DNA of 64,000 nucleotides from positions 1 through 64,000 of the forward strand of contig JAVJUS010000094.1 of NCBI GenBank assembly GCA_040220455.1, read 5' to 3'. The stretch is from JAVJUS01 sp040220455. Its GTDB lineage: Bacteria > Pseudomonadota > Alphaproteobacteria > DSM-16000 > Inquilinaceae. A program made the position numbers and the translations under genes. How positions within the stretch are numbered: the first letter of the stretch is position 1; each line of letters starts with the position of its first letter. The notes under the pieces are model-generated. The model made no database searches, was not told where the DNA came from, and saw only the letters and a list, made by a program, of their open reading frames with translations. Positions 35,798-44,252 of the stretch are shown here, piece after piece.

Positions 35798-37246
35798 CTA
35801 TCGGCTCTCGGCCAGGAAGCTCAGTTCGCGCTGGCGGCCGGAGTCCTCCCGGTCGGTCAGCACGGTCGGGTAGTCGCCGGTGAAGCAGGCGTCGCAGAAC
35901 TGCGGCGCGGCCCCGTCGCGGCCGTCCTTGCCCATGGCGCGGTAAAGCCCGTCGATCGTGACGAAGGCGAGGCTGTCGACTCCGATCTCCCGCGCCATCT
36001 GCTCCACCGTGTGGGTGTGGGCGAACAGCTCCGCCTCCGCCGGCGTGTCGATGCCGTAGAAGCAGGGATGCTTGGTCGGCGGGCTGGAGATGCGCATGTG
36101 CACCTCCGTCGCGCCGGCGGCGCGGACCATCTGGACGATCTTGCGGCTGGTCGTGCCGCGCACGATGGAGTCGTCGACCAGGATGACGCGCTTGCCGTCG
36201 ATCATGGCGCGATTGGCGTTGTGCTTGAGCCGCACGCCCAGGTGCCGGATCTGGTCGGTCGGCTCGATGAAGGTCCGGCCGACATAGTGGTTGCGCACGA
36301 TGCCCAGCTCGAAGGGCAGGCCGCTCGCCGCGGCGTAGCCGATCGCCGACGGCACGCCGGAATCCGGTACCGGCACGACGACGTCGGCCGGCACGCCCGA
36401 TTCCCGCGCCAGCTCGGCGCCGATGTTCTTGCGCGCCTCGTAGACGCTGCGCCCCTCGATCCGGCTGTCGGGTCGGGAGAAGTAGATGTACTCGAAGATG
36501 CAGAACCGGCTGGCCGCGGTGCCGAAGGGACGGATCGACTCGACGCCCGTGTCGTTGATGACGACCATCTCGCCCGGCTCGATGTCGCGCACGAACTCCG
36601 CGCCGATAATGTCCAGGCCGCAGGTCTCCGACGCCAGGATATGGGCATCTCCCAGCCGGCCGAGGACGAGCGGGCGCACGCCCAGCGGATCGCGCACGCC
36701 GATCAGCCCGCTCTTCGACAAGGCGACCAGGGAGTAGGCGCCCTCGACCTGGCGCAGCGCCTCGATCAGCCGGTCGACGATGGCGCCGCGCGCGGAGACC
36801 GCCATCAGATGGACGATGACCTCGGTATCGGTGGTCGACTGGAAGATCGAGCCGCGCCGGACAAGATCGCGGCGGAGTTGGTAGGCGTTGGTCAGGTTGC
36901 CGTTGTGGCCCAGCGTGAAGCCGCCGAACTCCAGATCCGCGAACAGCGGCTGGACGTTGCGCAGCCAGGCCTGGCCCGTCGTGGCGTAGCGGTTGTGGCC
37001 GATCGCGCCGTGGCCGCGCAGGGCGGCCATGATCTCGGGCGCGCCGAACGCGTCGCCGACTTGGCCCAGGGCCCGGTGGGCGTTGAACTGCTCGCCGTCA
37101 TAGGCGACAAGGCCGCACGCCTCCTGCCCGCGATGCTGCAGGGCGTGGAGGCCGAGAACGGTATGCGCCGCCGCGTCGGGGGTGCCCCACACGCCGAAGA
37201 TCGCGCATTCCTCGTGCAGGGTGTCGCCGTCGAGTTCAGGGTTCAG
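35798..37246 (-). CDS. purF: Amidophosphoribosyltransferase PurF, probable CTG start
   Basis: First committed purine-synthesis enzyme; makes phosphoribosylamine from PRPP and glutamine. The frame has the Ntn-type amidotransferase domain with nucleophile Cys14 in LHEECAIFGVWG, LQHRGQEACGLVAYDG, IGHNRYATTG, and the PRPP loop VILVDDSIVRGTTSRKIV. No ATG, GTG or TTG exists between the upstream in-frame stop and the catalytic Cys. The first GTG (37192) lies after it and would delete the nucleophile. CTG at 37246 gives (M)NPELDGDTLHEECAIFG, the normal propeptide length, with AGGA 7 bases upstream. Product 482 residues. An unseen sequence error is the alternative. Confidence 0.88.
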   Translation of the reverse strand: MNPELDGDTLHEECAIFGVWGTPDAAAHTVLGLHALQHRGQEACGLVAYDGEQFNAHRALGQVGDAFGAPEIMAALRGHGAIGHNRYATTGQAWLRNVQPLFADLEFGGFTLGHNGNLTNAYQLRRDLVRRGSIFQSTTDTEVIVHLMAVSARGAIVDRLIEALRQVEGAYSLVALSKSGLIGVRDPLGVRPLVLGRLGDAHILASETCGLDIIGAEFVRDIEPGEMVVINDTGVESIRPFGTAASRFCIFEYIYFSRPDSRIEGRSVYEARKNIGAELARESGVPADVVVPVPDSGVPSAIGYAAASGLPFELGIVRNHYVGRTFIEPTDQIRHLGVRLKHNANRAMIDGKRVILVDDSIVRGTTSRKIVQMVRAAGATEVHMRISSPPTKHPCFYGIDTPAEAELFAHTHTVEQMAREIGVDSLAFVTIDGLYRAMGKDGRDGAAPQFCDACFTGDYPTVLTDREDSGRQRELSFLAESR

Positions 37247-37356
37247 AGCCGTGTCCTCGCTGGATACGGGGGGAAGGGGCCGGATGAGGGCGGGCCGTCA
37301 CCGGATGTCCGTCGGCGCTCCGGCTATCATCGCATGCGCCGGCCGTCGCGCGCACG

Positions 37357-38031
37357 TCATTGCTCCGTCTCGTCGATCAGCCGGCCCATGTCGTCGCGCG
37401 TCGCGTCGTCGTAGCCGGTCTCGCCGCCGCCGTCCTCGGCGCGCGGCTGCGGCTGCTGGAGCTGGCGCAGCCGGTCGGCCGCCTCGATCCCGTCCTCGGC
37501 CTGATCGCGCAGCGAGTCGGCGGCGCGCGTACCCTGGTCGAGCGTATCGCCCGGCACCATGCCGCGCATCCAGTCGGCGCCGCGCTCGAGCAGCGGCAGG
37601 GATCGCGCCTCGGCGACCCAGACCGGCCGGCTGTCCGTCGGGATCAGCCAGGAGAACAGCAGCCAGACCAGCACCACCAGGACGCCGCCGCGTACCAGCC
37701 CGAAGACGAAGCCCAGCGACCGGTCGACAGCGTTCATCGCCGAGCCCTGGACCAGCTTCGCCACATAGTGCCCGGCGACCGACAGGACAATCAGGGTGAC
37801 GACGAAGATCGCCGCGCCGGCGGCCAGCGTCGCGATCAGCCCCTCGCCGAGATACTGCTCGGCATAGGGCGTGGCGTGCGGCAGGCCGAAGATGGTGGCG
37901 AAGGCGGCGCCGATCCAGCCCGCGATCGACAGCATCTCGCGCACGAAGCCCCGGGCGAAGGCCAGCAGGGCGGAGATCAGCAATACCACCAGCACGGCGA
38001 TGTCGCCGGGGTTGATCGGCCAGCTTTCCAA
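37357..38031 (-). CDS. cvpA: CvpA family membrane protein
   Basis: Inner-membrane protein of 224 residues, related to the colicin V production protein and commonly next to purF. Four hydrophobic segments: INPGDIAVLVVLLISALLAF, MLSIAGWIGAAFATIFGLPH, TLAAGAAIFVVTLIVLSVAG and FVFGLVRGGVLVVLVWLLFS. A charged cytoplasmic or periplasmic tail follows (about 160-224). The start was taken at TTG 38031, giving MESWPINPGDIAVL, because relatives begin at this point and no ATG precedes it. Role unclear; linked to envelope homeostasis and purine operons. Confidence 0.82.
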   Translation of the reverse strand: MESWPINPGDIAVLVVLLISALLAFARGFVREMLSIAGWIGAAFATIFGLPHATPYAEQYLGEGLIATLAAGAAIFVVTLIVLSVAGHYVAKLVQGSAMNAVDRSLGFVFGLVRGGVLVVLVWLLFSWLIPTDSRPVWVAEARSLPLLERGADWMRGMVPGDTLDQGTRAADSLRDQAEDGIEAADRLRQLQQPQPRAEDGGGETGYDDATRDDMGRLIDETEQ

Positions 38032-38093
38032 GAATCGTCTCGCCTCGGCTTTCGGTCCCGCGCCTTCCGGTCCCGCGATGGTGCGCGCGCCGC

Positions 38094-39512
38094 TCAGCCC
38101 GGATCGGGCGCGGTCGCCGCGTCGAACAGCGGCATGAGTTCGTCGAGGTGCGCAATGTCGCGCAAACGCAGGGTCGCGTTCAAGTCCGTGCCACCGCCGG
38201 AACCGCTTGTCCCGGCGTCGCCTCGGCGGGCCGGCCGTCGGGGCAGGATCGCCTGGCCGAATCCCAGCTTCGCCGCCTCCTTCAGCCGCGCCTCGCTGCG
38301 CCCGACGGCGCGCACCTCGCCGGACAGGCCGATTTCGCCGAAAACCACGGTCTCGCGCGGCAGCGGCACGGCCGTCATCGAGGAGACCAGCGCCGCCGCC
38401 ACGGCCAGGTCGGCCGCCGGCTCGGCGATGCGCAGCCCGCCGGCGACGTTGAGATAGACGTCGTTGGCCCCGATCCGCACGCCGCAGCGCGCCTCCAGGA
38501 CCGCCAGCACCATCGCCAGGCGCGCATTGTCCCAGCCGACCACCGCGCGCCGCGGCGTGCCGAGCGGGGAGGGGGCGACCAGGGCCTGGATCTCGACCAG
38601 CACCGGGCGCGAGCCCTCGATGCCGGCGAAGACGGCCGCGCCCGCGGTCTCGGCCGAGCGTTCGGCCAGGAACAGCTCCGACGGGTTGTCGACCTGAGCG
38701 AGGCCGGAGTCGGTCATCTCGAAGACGCCGATCTCGTCGGTCGGGCCGTAGCGGTTCTTCACCCCGCGCAGGATGCGGAAGGGGTGGCCGCGCTCGCCCT
38801 CGAAATAGAGCACCGTGTCGACCATGTGCTCGAGCACGCGGGGCCCGGCGATCGCGCCGTCCTTGGTCACGTGGCCGACCAGGAAGAGCACCACGCCGCG
38901 CCGCTTGGCCACGCGGATCAGCTCCGCCGCCGCCGCGCGCACCTGGGAGACCGTGCCGGGCGCGCTCTCCAGCGTGTCGACATACATGGTCTGGATCGAG
39001 TCGATGACGGCCAGCTTCGGGCCGTCCGGCCGGTCGAGCGCGCCCAGGATGTCGCGCACGCTGGTCGCCGCGGCGAGGCCCAGCGGCGCCTCGCCCAGGC
39101 CCAGCCGGGCGGCGCGCAGGCGGATCTGGTCGACCGCTTCCTCGCCGGTGACGTAGAGGGCGTCGCGATCGCTCGCCAGGCGGCAGGCGATCTGGAGCAG
39201 CAGGGTCGACTTGCCGATGCCCGGATCGCCGCCGATCAGGATCGCCGCGCCGGCGACCAGCCCGCCACCGAGCACCCGGTCGACCTCGGCGAAGCCGGAG
39301 GCGCGGCGCGGCTCGTCCACCCCCGCGGCGTCGAGTGAGACCACCTCCAGCCGCTTGGAGCGCCCGCCGCGCGCCACGCTCTTCGGGCCGGTATCGGGCT
39401 CGGCCTCCTCGACCAGCGTGTTCCAGGCGCCGCAGCCGTCGCACTTGCCCGACCAGCGGGGGTGCACCGTGCCGCAGTCCTGGCAGACATAGCGGGATTT
39501 CGGCTTGGCCAA
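38094..39512 (-). CDS. radA: DNA repair protein RadA (Sms)
   Basis: RecA-like branch-migration ATPase with an N-terminal zinc finger and a C-terminal Lon-protease-like domain. The 472 residues show YVCQDCGTVHPRWSGKCDGC (four cysteines), Walker A GGDPGIGKSTLLLQIA, Walker B LAVIDSIQTMYVD, the RadA KNRYG motif (RGVKNRYGPTDEIGVFEM) and the Lon-like end. It stands between mlaF and cvpA in a long co-directional run. Confidence 0.95.
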   Translation of the reverse strand: MAKPKSRYVCQDCGTVHPRWSGKCDGCGAWNTLVEEAEPDTGPKSVARGGRSKRLEVVSLDAAGVDEPRRASGFAEVDRVLGGGLVAGAAILIGGDPGIGKSTLLLQIACRLASDRDALYVTGEEAVDQIRLRAARLGLGEAPLGLAAATSVRDILGALDRPDGPKLAVIDSIQTMYVDTLESAPGTVSQVRAAAAELIRVAKRRGVVLFLVGHVTKDGAIAGPRVLEHMVDTVLYFEGERGHPFRILRGVKNRYGPTDEIGVFEMTDSGLAQVDNPSELFLAERSAETAGAAVFAGIEGSRPVLVEIQALVAPSPLGTPRRAVVGWDNARLAMVLAVLEARCGVRIGANDVYLNVAGGLRIAEPAADLAVAAALVSSMTAVPLPRETVVFGEIGLSGEVRAVGRSEARLKEAAKLGFGQAILPRRPARRGDAGTSGSGGGTDLNATLRLRDIAHLDELMPLFDAATAPDPG

Positions 39513-39537
39513 GGCGGCCCTCGCGGCTCCGGCCCGG

Positions 39538-40314
39538 TCAGGAATCCCGCACGGCCATGCGGATCGGGCCCTCGGCGCGGCCGTGGACGAACTGGTCCAC
39601 GTAGTCGTTGCCGGAGTCGTCGATCCGGTCGGCCGGGCCGGACCAGATGATGCGGCCGTGATAGATCATGGCGATGCGGTCGGCGATCTTGCGCGCGCTC
39701 GCCATGTCATGGGTGATCGACAGCGTGGTCGCGCCGAGCTGGCGTGTGCAATCCACGATAAGGTCGTTGATCACGTCGCCCATGATCGGGTCGAGGCCGG
39801 TCGTCGGCTCGTCGAAAAAGATGATCTCCGGGTCCGCCGCGATGGCCCGGGCCAGCGCCACGCGCTTCTGCATGCCGCCCGACAGCTCCGCCGGCGACAG
39901 GGACGCGACCGCCTCGTCCAGGCCGACGGCGGCGAGCTTCTCGATGGCGATGTCGCGGGCGCGCTCGCGCGGCACGCGCAGGCCCTGGATCAGCCCGAAG
40001 GCGACGTTCTCCCAGACCGGCAGGCTGTCGAACAGGGCGGCGCCCTGGAACAGCATGCCGAAGCGCTTCATCATCGCCACCCGGCCGGAGCCCGAGACGC
40101 GGACCGTCTCCTGCCCGTCGATGCGGATCGAGCCGGAATCGGGGGCGAGCAGGCCGAGCACGCTCTTGAGCATCACCGACTTGCCCGTGCCCGAGCCGCC
40201 GATGACCACCAGCGATTCGCCCGCTTCGACCTCCAGGTCGATGCCGTCGAGCACGACCTTCGACCCGAAGGCCTTGCGCACTCCCGACAGGGCGATCTTC
40301 GCGGTTCCCGCCAC
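39538..40314 (-). CDS. mlaF: Phospholipid-transport ABC ATPase MlaF
   Basis: Cytoplasmic ATPase of the Mla complex that keeps outer-membrane lipid asymmetry. 258 residues with Walker A VIGGSGTGKSVMLKSVLG, signature LSPAELSGGMQKRVALARAI, Walker B EIIFFDEPTTGLDPIMGD and the H-loop THDMASARKI. It follows mlaE by 4 bases. MlaD and MlaC are not here, so the rest of the system is elsewhere. Confidence 0.9.
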   Translation of the reverse strand: MAGTAKIALSGVRKAFGSKVVLDGIDLEVEAGESLVVIGGSGTGKSVMLKSVLGLLAPDSGSIRIDGQETVRVSGSGRVAMMKRFGMLFQGAALFDSLPVWENVAFGLIQGLRVPRERARDIAIEKLAAVGLDEAVASLSPAELSGGMQKRVALARAIAADPEIIFFDEPTTGLDPIMGDVINDLIVDCTRQLGATTLSITHDMASARKIADRIAMIYHGRIIWSGPADRIDDSGNDYVDQFVHGRAEGPIRMAVRDS

Positions 40315-40318
40315 GGCG

Positions 40319-41095
40319 TCAGCCCCCGCTCACGAAGAACTCGGTGATCAGGTAGTTGGCCGACAGGATCAGGATCGAGGCGGAGACGACGGCGTTGGTC
40401 GTCGCCGCGCCGACGCCCTGGGCGCCGCCGCGCGAGAAGTAGCCGTGGTAGCAGCCCATCAGCGCGATCAGGAAGCCGAAGGCCGCCGCCTTGACCAGGC
40501 CGGAGACCACGTCGACCACCTCCAGGAATTGCCAGGTCGAGGCGAGATACCGCGACGGGTTGAAGTCGAGCTTGTAGACGCCGATCAGGAAGCCGCCGAA
40601 GACGCCGACCACGTCGGCGACCAGAACCAGCACCGGCAGCATGGTCAGCCCGGCGACCAGGCGGGGCACGACCAGGTACTTGAACGGGTTGGTCGACAGC
40701 GTGGTCAGCGCGTCGATCTGCTCGGTCACCCGCATGGTCCCGATCTCGGCCGCCATGGAGGCGCCGATGCGCCCGGCCACCATCAGTCCGCCGAGAACCG
40801 GCCCGAGCTCGCGCGTCATCGACAGGACGACCACGGTGGCGACCGCGTCCTCGGCGTTGAAGCGCGCGAAGCTCGAATAACTCTGCAGCGCCAGGACCAT
40901 GCCGGTGAACAGCGCCGTCAGCCCGACCACCGGCAGGGAATAGTAGCCGATGTCGATCATCTGGCGCACGAACAGCCGGCCGTAGAAGGGCGGGCGCACG
41001 CAGTGCATGACCGCGTAGGCGGTGAAGATCGACAGCCGGCCGATCGCGGTCAGGAAGGCCAGGAAGGTGCGGCCGACAGCCGCCAGGAACGTCAT
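40319..41095 (-). CDS. mlaE: Mla permease MlaE
   Basis: Inner-membrane permease partner of MlaF. The 258-residue product has the MlaE domain: LPVVGLTALFTGMVLALQSY, TRELGPVLGGLMVAGRIGAS, MAAEIGTMRVTEQIDALTTL and five to six membrane helices. The start overlaps the alr stop by ATGA, so alr-mlaE-mlaF are translated as a unit. Confidence 0.9.
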   Translation of the reverse strand: MTFLAAVGRTFLAFLTAIGRLSIFTAYAVMHCVRPPFYGRLFVRQMIDIGYYSLPVVGLTALFTGMVLALQSYSSFARFNAEDAVATVVVLSMTRELGPVLGGLMVAGRIGASMAAEIGTMRVTEQIDALTTLSTNPFKYLVVPRLVAGLTMLPVLVLVADVVGVFGGFLIGVYKLDFNPSRYLASTWQFLEVVDVVSGLVKAAAFGFLIALMGCYHGYFSRGGAQGVGAATTNAVVSASILILSANYLITEFFVSGG

Positions 41096-42276
41096 CCGGC
41101 CTGCCCCGCGGCGCGTGGCGCGGGGCTCTCGCCGGGCCGCTCGTCCGTCGGGGAGCCGGCGGTGCCTGTTCCGACATAGCGGCGGTGATACCGCCGGCCC
41201 AGCGACGTCAGCACCTCGTAGCCGATCGTGTCGGCCGCCGCGGCGACCGCGTCGACCGGCACGTCCGGACCGATGAGCTGGATGGTGTCGCCGGGCGCGA
41301 GTGCGTCCTCGGGCAGGGCGGTGATGTCGATCGTCGTCAGGTCCATGGAGACTATGCCGACCACGGGCAGGGCCACGCCGGCTGCGAACGCGGTCGCACG
41401 ATTGCCCAGCGCGCGGAAGTATCCGTCCGCATAACCTGCTGCGATTGTTGCGATTTTGGACCGGCCGACGACTTGATGCGTGCCACCGTAGCCAACGGTC
41501 TCTGGGCTGTCAACGTCGCGCACCTGGAGCACCTTGGCCTCCAGGCGCACCACGTCGCGCATGGGATTGTCGGCCTCCGGCGTGGGGTTGACGCCGTAGA
41601 GGGCGCAGCCCGGTCGGACCAGGTCGAAATGCGTCTGTCGGCCGCGGAACAGGCCGGCGGAGTTGGCGAGGCTCGCCGGCGCCTCGGGCAGGCGATAGAG
41701 CGCCGCCATGAAGGCCGCGATCTGCGAGGCGGTCATCGGATGATCGACCGTGTCGGCGCAGGCCAGATGGCTCATGAAGGCCGCGACCTCGAGGCCGTCC
41801 AGGTGCCCGGGCTCCGCCTCCAGCAGGTCGACATCGGCGCGCGACAGCCCCAGCCGGTTCATGCCCGTGTCGATTTGGACGAAGGCCGGCCGCGTTCGGC
41901 CGTCCGCCCCGGCGCGGGCACGCCAGCGCTCGATCTGGCCGAGGTCGTTGAGCACCGGGGTCAGCGCCGCCGCCTCGAACTCCGCCTCGGTGCCGGGCAT
42001 CAGGCCGTCGAGGACGCCGATCCGGGCCTCGGGCAGCAGCGCGCGCAGGGCCAGCCCCTCGTCGAGCGTCGCCACGAAGAAGGTCCGGGCACCGGCCCGC
42101 GCCAGCACGGGCGCGACCTCCGCCAGGCCCAGGCCGTAGGCGTCCGCCTTGACGACGGCGGCGCATTCGGACGGCGCCGACCGCTCGGCCAGGGAGGTGT
42201 AGTTGGCGGCCAGCGCGTCGAGATCGATCGTGAGCACCGCGCCGGCCCGCGTGATCGGGTCGGTCTGAGAGGTCAT
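41092..42276 (-). CDS. alr: Alanine racemase
   Basis: PLP enzyme making D-alanine for peptidoglycan. The 394 residues show the lysine motif CAAVVKADAYGLGLAEVAPV and the catalytic Tyr segment TIAAGYADGYFRALGN, plus the substrate loop GCALYGVNPTPE and the C-terminal beta domain. The last 20 residues are a Pro/Gly-rich extension overlapping the mlaE start. Next to dnaB, as in many proteobacteria. Confidence 0.92.
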   Translation of the reverse strand: MTSQTDPITRAGAVLTIDLDALAANYTSLAERSAPSECAAVVKADAYGLGLAEVAPVLARAGARTFFVATLDEGLALRALLPEARIGVLDGLMPGTEAEFEAAALTPVLNDLGQIERWRARAGADGRTRPAFVQIDTGMNRLGLSRADVDLLEAEPGHLDGLEVAAFMSHLACADTVDHPMTASQIAAFMAALYRLPEAPASLANSAGLFRGRQTHFDLVRPGCALYGVNPTPEADNPMRDVVRLEAKVLQVRDVDSPETVGYGGTHQVVGRSKIATIAAGYADGYFRALGNRATAFAAGVALPVVGIVSMDLTTIDITALPEDALAPGDTIQLIGPDVPVDAVAAAADTIGYEVLTSLGRRYHRRYVGTGTAGSPTDERPGESPAPRAAGQAG

Positions 42277-42436
42277 GCAGTCTGGAGCGGCCGGCTCGGC
42301 CGCCTCCGGGTGATATCAGGGAGGGCACACCATAGGGGCGGGGCCGGCCGGGAATCAATCGCCGTTCCGGAATTGCCGCGGGCCGGCCCCGGGGAAGCTG
42401 CCTGCCGCGCGGCGATCGGGTTCGGCCGGGGCCGGG

Positions 42437-43921
42437 TCAGTCCAGGCCTTCGACGTCGTGGCGCTGTTCGAGATTGGAGAAGCGGGTGAACATGCCCTCG
42501 AAGTGCAGGCGCACGGTCCGGGTCGGGCCGTGCCGCTGCTTGGCGACGATCACCTCGGCCAGGTTGTGGACCTTGTCCATCTCGGCCTGCCAGGCGTCGT
42601 GCTCGGGCGTGCCCTCGGCCGGCTCGCGCTTGGAGACGTAGTAGGCCTCGCGGAAGACGAACATGACCACGTCGGCGTCCTGCTCGATCGAGCCCGATTC
42701 GCGCAGGTCGGCGAGCTGCGGGCGCTTGTCCTCGCGCTGCTCGACCGCGCGGGAGAGCTGCGACAGCGCCAGGACCGGCACGTTCAGATCCTTGGCCACC
42801 ATCTTGAGCCCGCGCGTCACCTCCGAGATTTCCTGGACCCGGTTGTCCATGCGCGAGGTGCCGCTGGGGCGCATGAGCTGCAGGTAGTCGACGACGACGA
42901 GGCCGAGGTCGTGCTGGCGCTTCAGGCGCAGGGCCCGGGTGCGCAGCTGAGTGATCGTCAGCCCGGCCGTGTCGTCGACGAACAGCGGGACGCGCTGGAG
43001 CGTCTGCGCCGCCTCGGTCAGCCGCGGGAAGTCGCTGCGCCGCATCTCGCCCTTGCGGATCTTCTCCGAGGCGATCTCCGACTCCTCCGACAGGATGCGG
43101 GTTGCGAGCTGCTCGGCCGACATCTCCAGCGAGAAGAAGGCGACGACGGCGCCTTCCTTGCCGTCGCTGTTCATGTGCGCCTTGGCGGCGTTGAAGGCCA
43201 TGTTGGTGGCCAGCGCCGTCTTGCCCATCGACGGACGGCCGGCCAGGATCAGCAGGTCCGACGGCTGCAGCCCGCCCAGCGTCTGATCCATGTCGACCAG
43301 GCCGGTGGTCACGCCGGTCAGCCGCGTGTCGCGGTTGAGCGCCTGGGACGCCGCGTCGATCGCCACCTTCAGGACATCGGAGAAGGGCCTGAAGCCCGAC
43401 CGGAAATCCCCCTCGGTGGCGAGCTTGTAGAGCTTTTCCTCCGCCTCGTGGATCTGGTCGGCGGCGGCCGATTCCAGGTCGTAGTCGTAGGCCTCCTCGA
43501 CCACCGATTCGCCCAGCCCGATGAGCTGGCGACGCAAGTGGAGGTCGTGGATGATCCGGCCGTAGTCGGCGGCATTGATCACCGAGACCGCGGCGCCCGC
43601 CAGATCGTAGAGGTAGCGCGGGCCGCCGACCGCCTCCAGATCCGGGTCGCCCTCGAAGAAGTCGCGCAGCGAGCGCGGCTCGGCGATTCGGTGCTGCTCT
43701 CGGAACTTGACGCAGGCCTCGAATACCCGGCCGTGGACCGGGTGGTAGAAATGCTCGGGCTTCAGGAACTCCGAGACCCGGTCGACGGCGTCGTTGTTGA
43801 CCAGCAGCGCGCCCAGCAGCGCCTGTTCGGCCTCCAGATTGGCGGGGGTGCGCCGCGGCGAGCCCTGCCGGCCGTCCTGGGGGAAGACCGAGACGGTCGA
43901 GTCCTTCGATCCGGAGTCCAT
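42437..43921 (-). CDS. dnaB: Replicative DNA helicase DnaB
   Basis: Hexameric helicase of the replication fork. 494 residues: N-terminal domain (ANLEAEQALLGALLVNNDAV), linker, and RecA-like domain with Walker A LAGRPSMGKTALATNMAFNA, Walker B VVDYLQLMRPSG and the arginine-finger region. No intein. ATG 43921 was chosen, as earlier in-frame codons lie in the promoter region. An upstream control region with DnaA-like boxes is described separately. Confidence 0.95.
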   Translation of the reverse strand: MDSGSKDSTVSVFPQDGRQGSPRRTPANLEAEQALLGALLVNNDAVDRVSEFLKPEHFYHPVHGRVFEACVKFREQHRIAEPRSLRDFFEGDPDLEAVGGPRYLYDLAGAAVSVINAADYGRIIHDLHLRRQLIGLGESVVEEAYDYDLESAAADQIHEAEEKLYKLATEGDFRSGFRPFSDVLKVAIDAASQALNRDTRLTGVTTGLVDMDQTLGGLQPSDLLILAGRPSMGKTALATNMAFNAAKAHMNSDGKEGAVVAFFSLEMSAEQLATRILSEESEIASEKIRKGEMRRSDFPRLTEAAQTLQRVPLFVDDTAGLTITQLRTRALRLKRQHDLGLVVVDYLQLMRPSGTSRMDNRVQEISEVTRGLKMVAKDLNVPVLALSQLSRAVEQREDKRPQLADLRESGSIEQDADVVMFVFREAYYVSKREPAEGTPEHDAWQAEMDKVHNLAEVIVAKQRHGPTRTVRLHFEGMFTRFSNLEQRHDVEGLD

Positions 43922-43989
43922 GGCGCGCGACCCTAGTGGGTTCCGGCGGCCCGGGCCAGCGCGACGGTCCGGGCGTTCATCGGCCCCGC

Positions 43990-44029
43990 TGTGGAACCGG
44001 CGGACAACTGTGCAGAAGCTTGTGGACAA
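43990..44029. promoter_or_regulatory. DnaA-box-like sites before dnaB
   Basis: TGTGGACAA (44021-44029) differs from the DnaA consensus TGTGGATAA at one base; TGTGGAACC (43990-43998) matches six. They lie between the predicted dnaB promoter and its start codon, so DnaA could repress dnaB. Only two sites and no AT-rich unwinding region, so not an origin. Confidence 0.4.
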
Positions 44030-44070
44030 CCGGGGCGGATTTGAGGCAACTCAGAGAGTTCGCCTGTTGA

Positions 44071-44118
44071 TTTTGTTGCGTACCCGAACGCGTGTCATAC
44101 GTGCGGCCATGGCCGCAC
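44071..44118 (-). promoter_or_regulatory. Candidate dnaB promoter next to an 18-base palindrome
   Basis: On the minus strand ATGACA (44094-44099), 17 bases, CAAAAT (44071-44076). Directly upstream of the -35 box is the perfect palindrome GTGCGGCCATGGCCGCAC (44101-44118), positioned like an activator or repressor site. The rest of the 331-base gap between cfa and dnaB holds no coding frame. Confidence 0.4.
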
Positions 44119-44252
44119 GGACCCGCGCACCGGTCATTTGGCGACCGTCGCCCAGGGGTGGGCGACCTGTCGCTCGCTCAAAGGGGCGAAAGCGCGCGAA
44201 ACGGAACGCCGGCGAGTCGGGGGAGGCGGGCGACCAGAGGCGCGGGCGGCCC

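Noticed and set aside
37190..37192. GTG start for purF at 37192
   Set aside because: It lies downstream of the catalytic cysteine and would remove the nucleophile; homologous sequence clearly continues upstream.
43990..44118. Replication origin next to dnaB
   Set aside because: Only two DnaA-like boxes, no AT-rich unwinding element and no dnaA or dnaN nearby.
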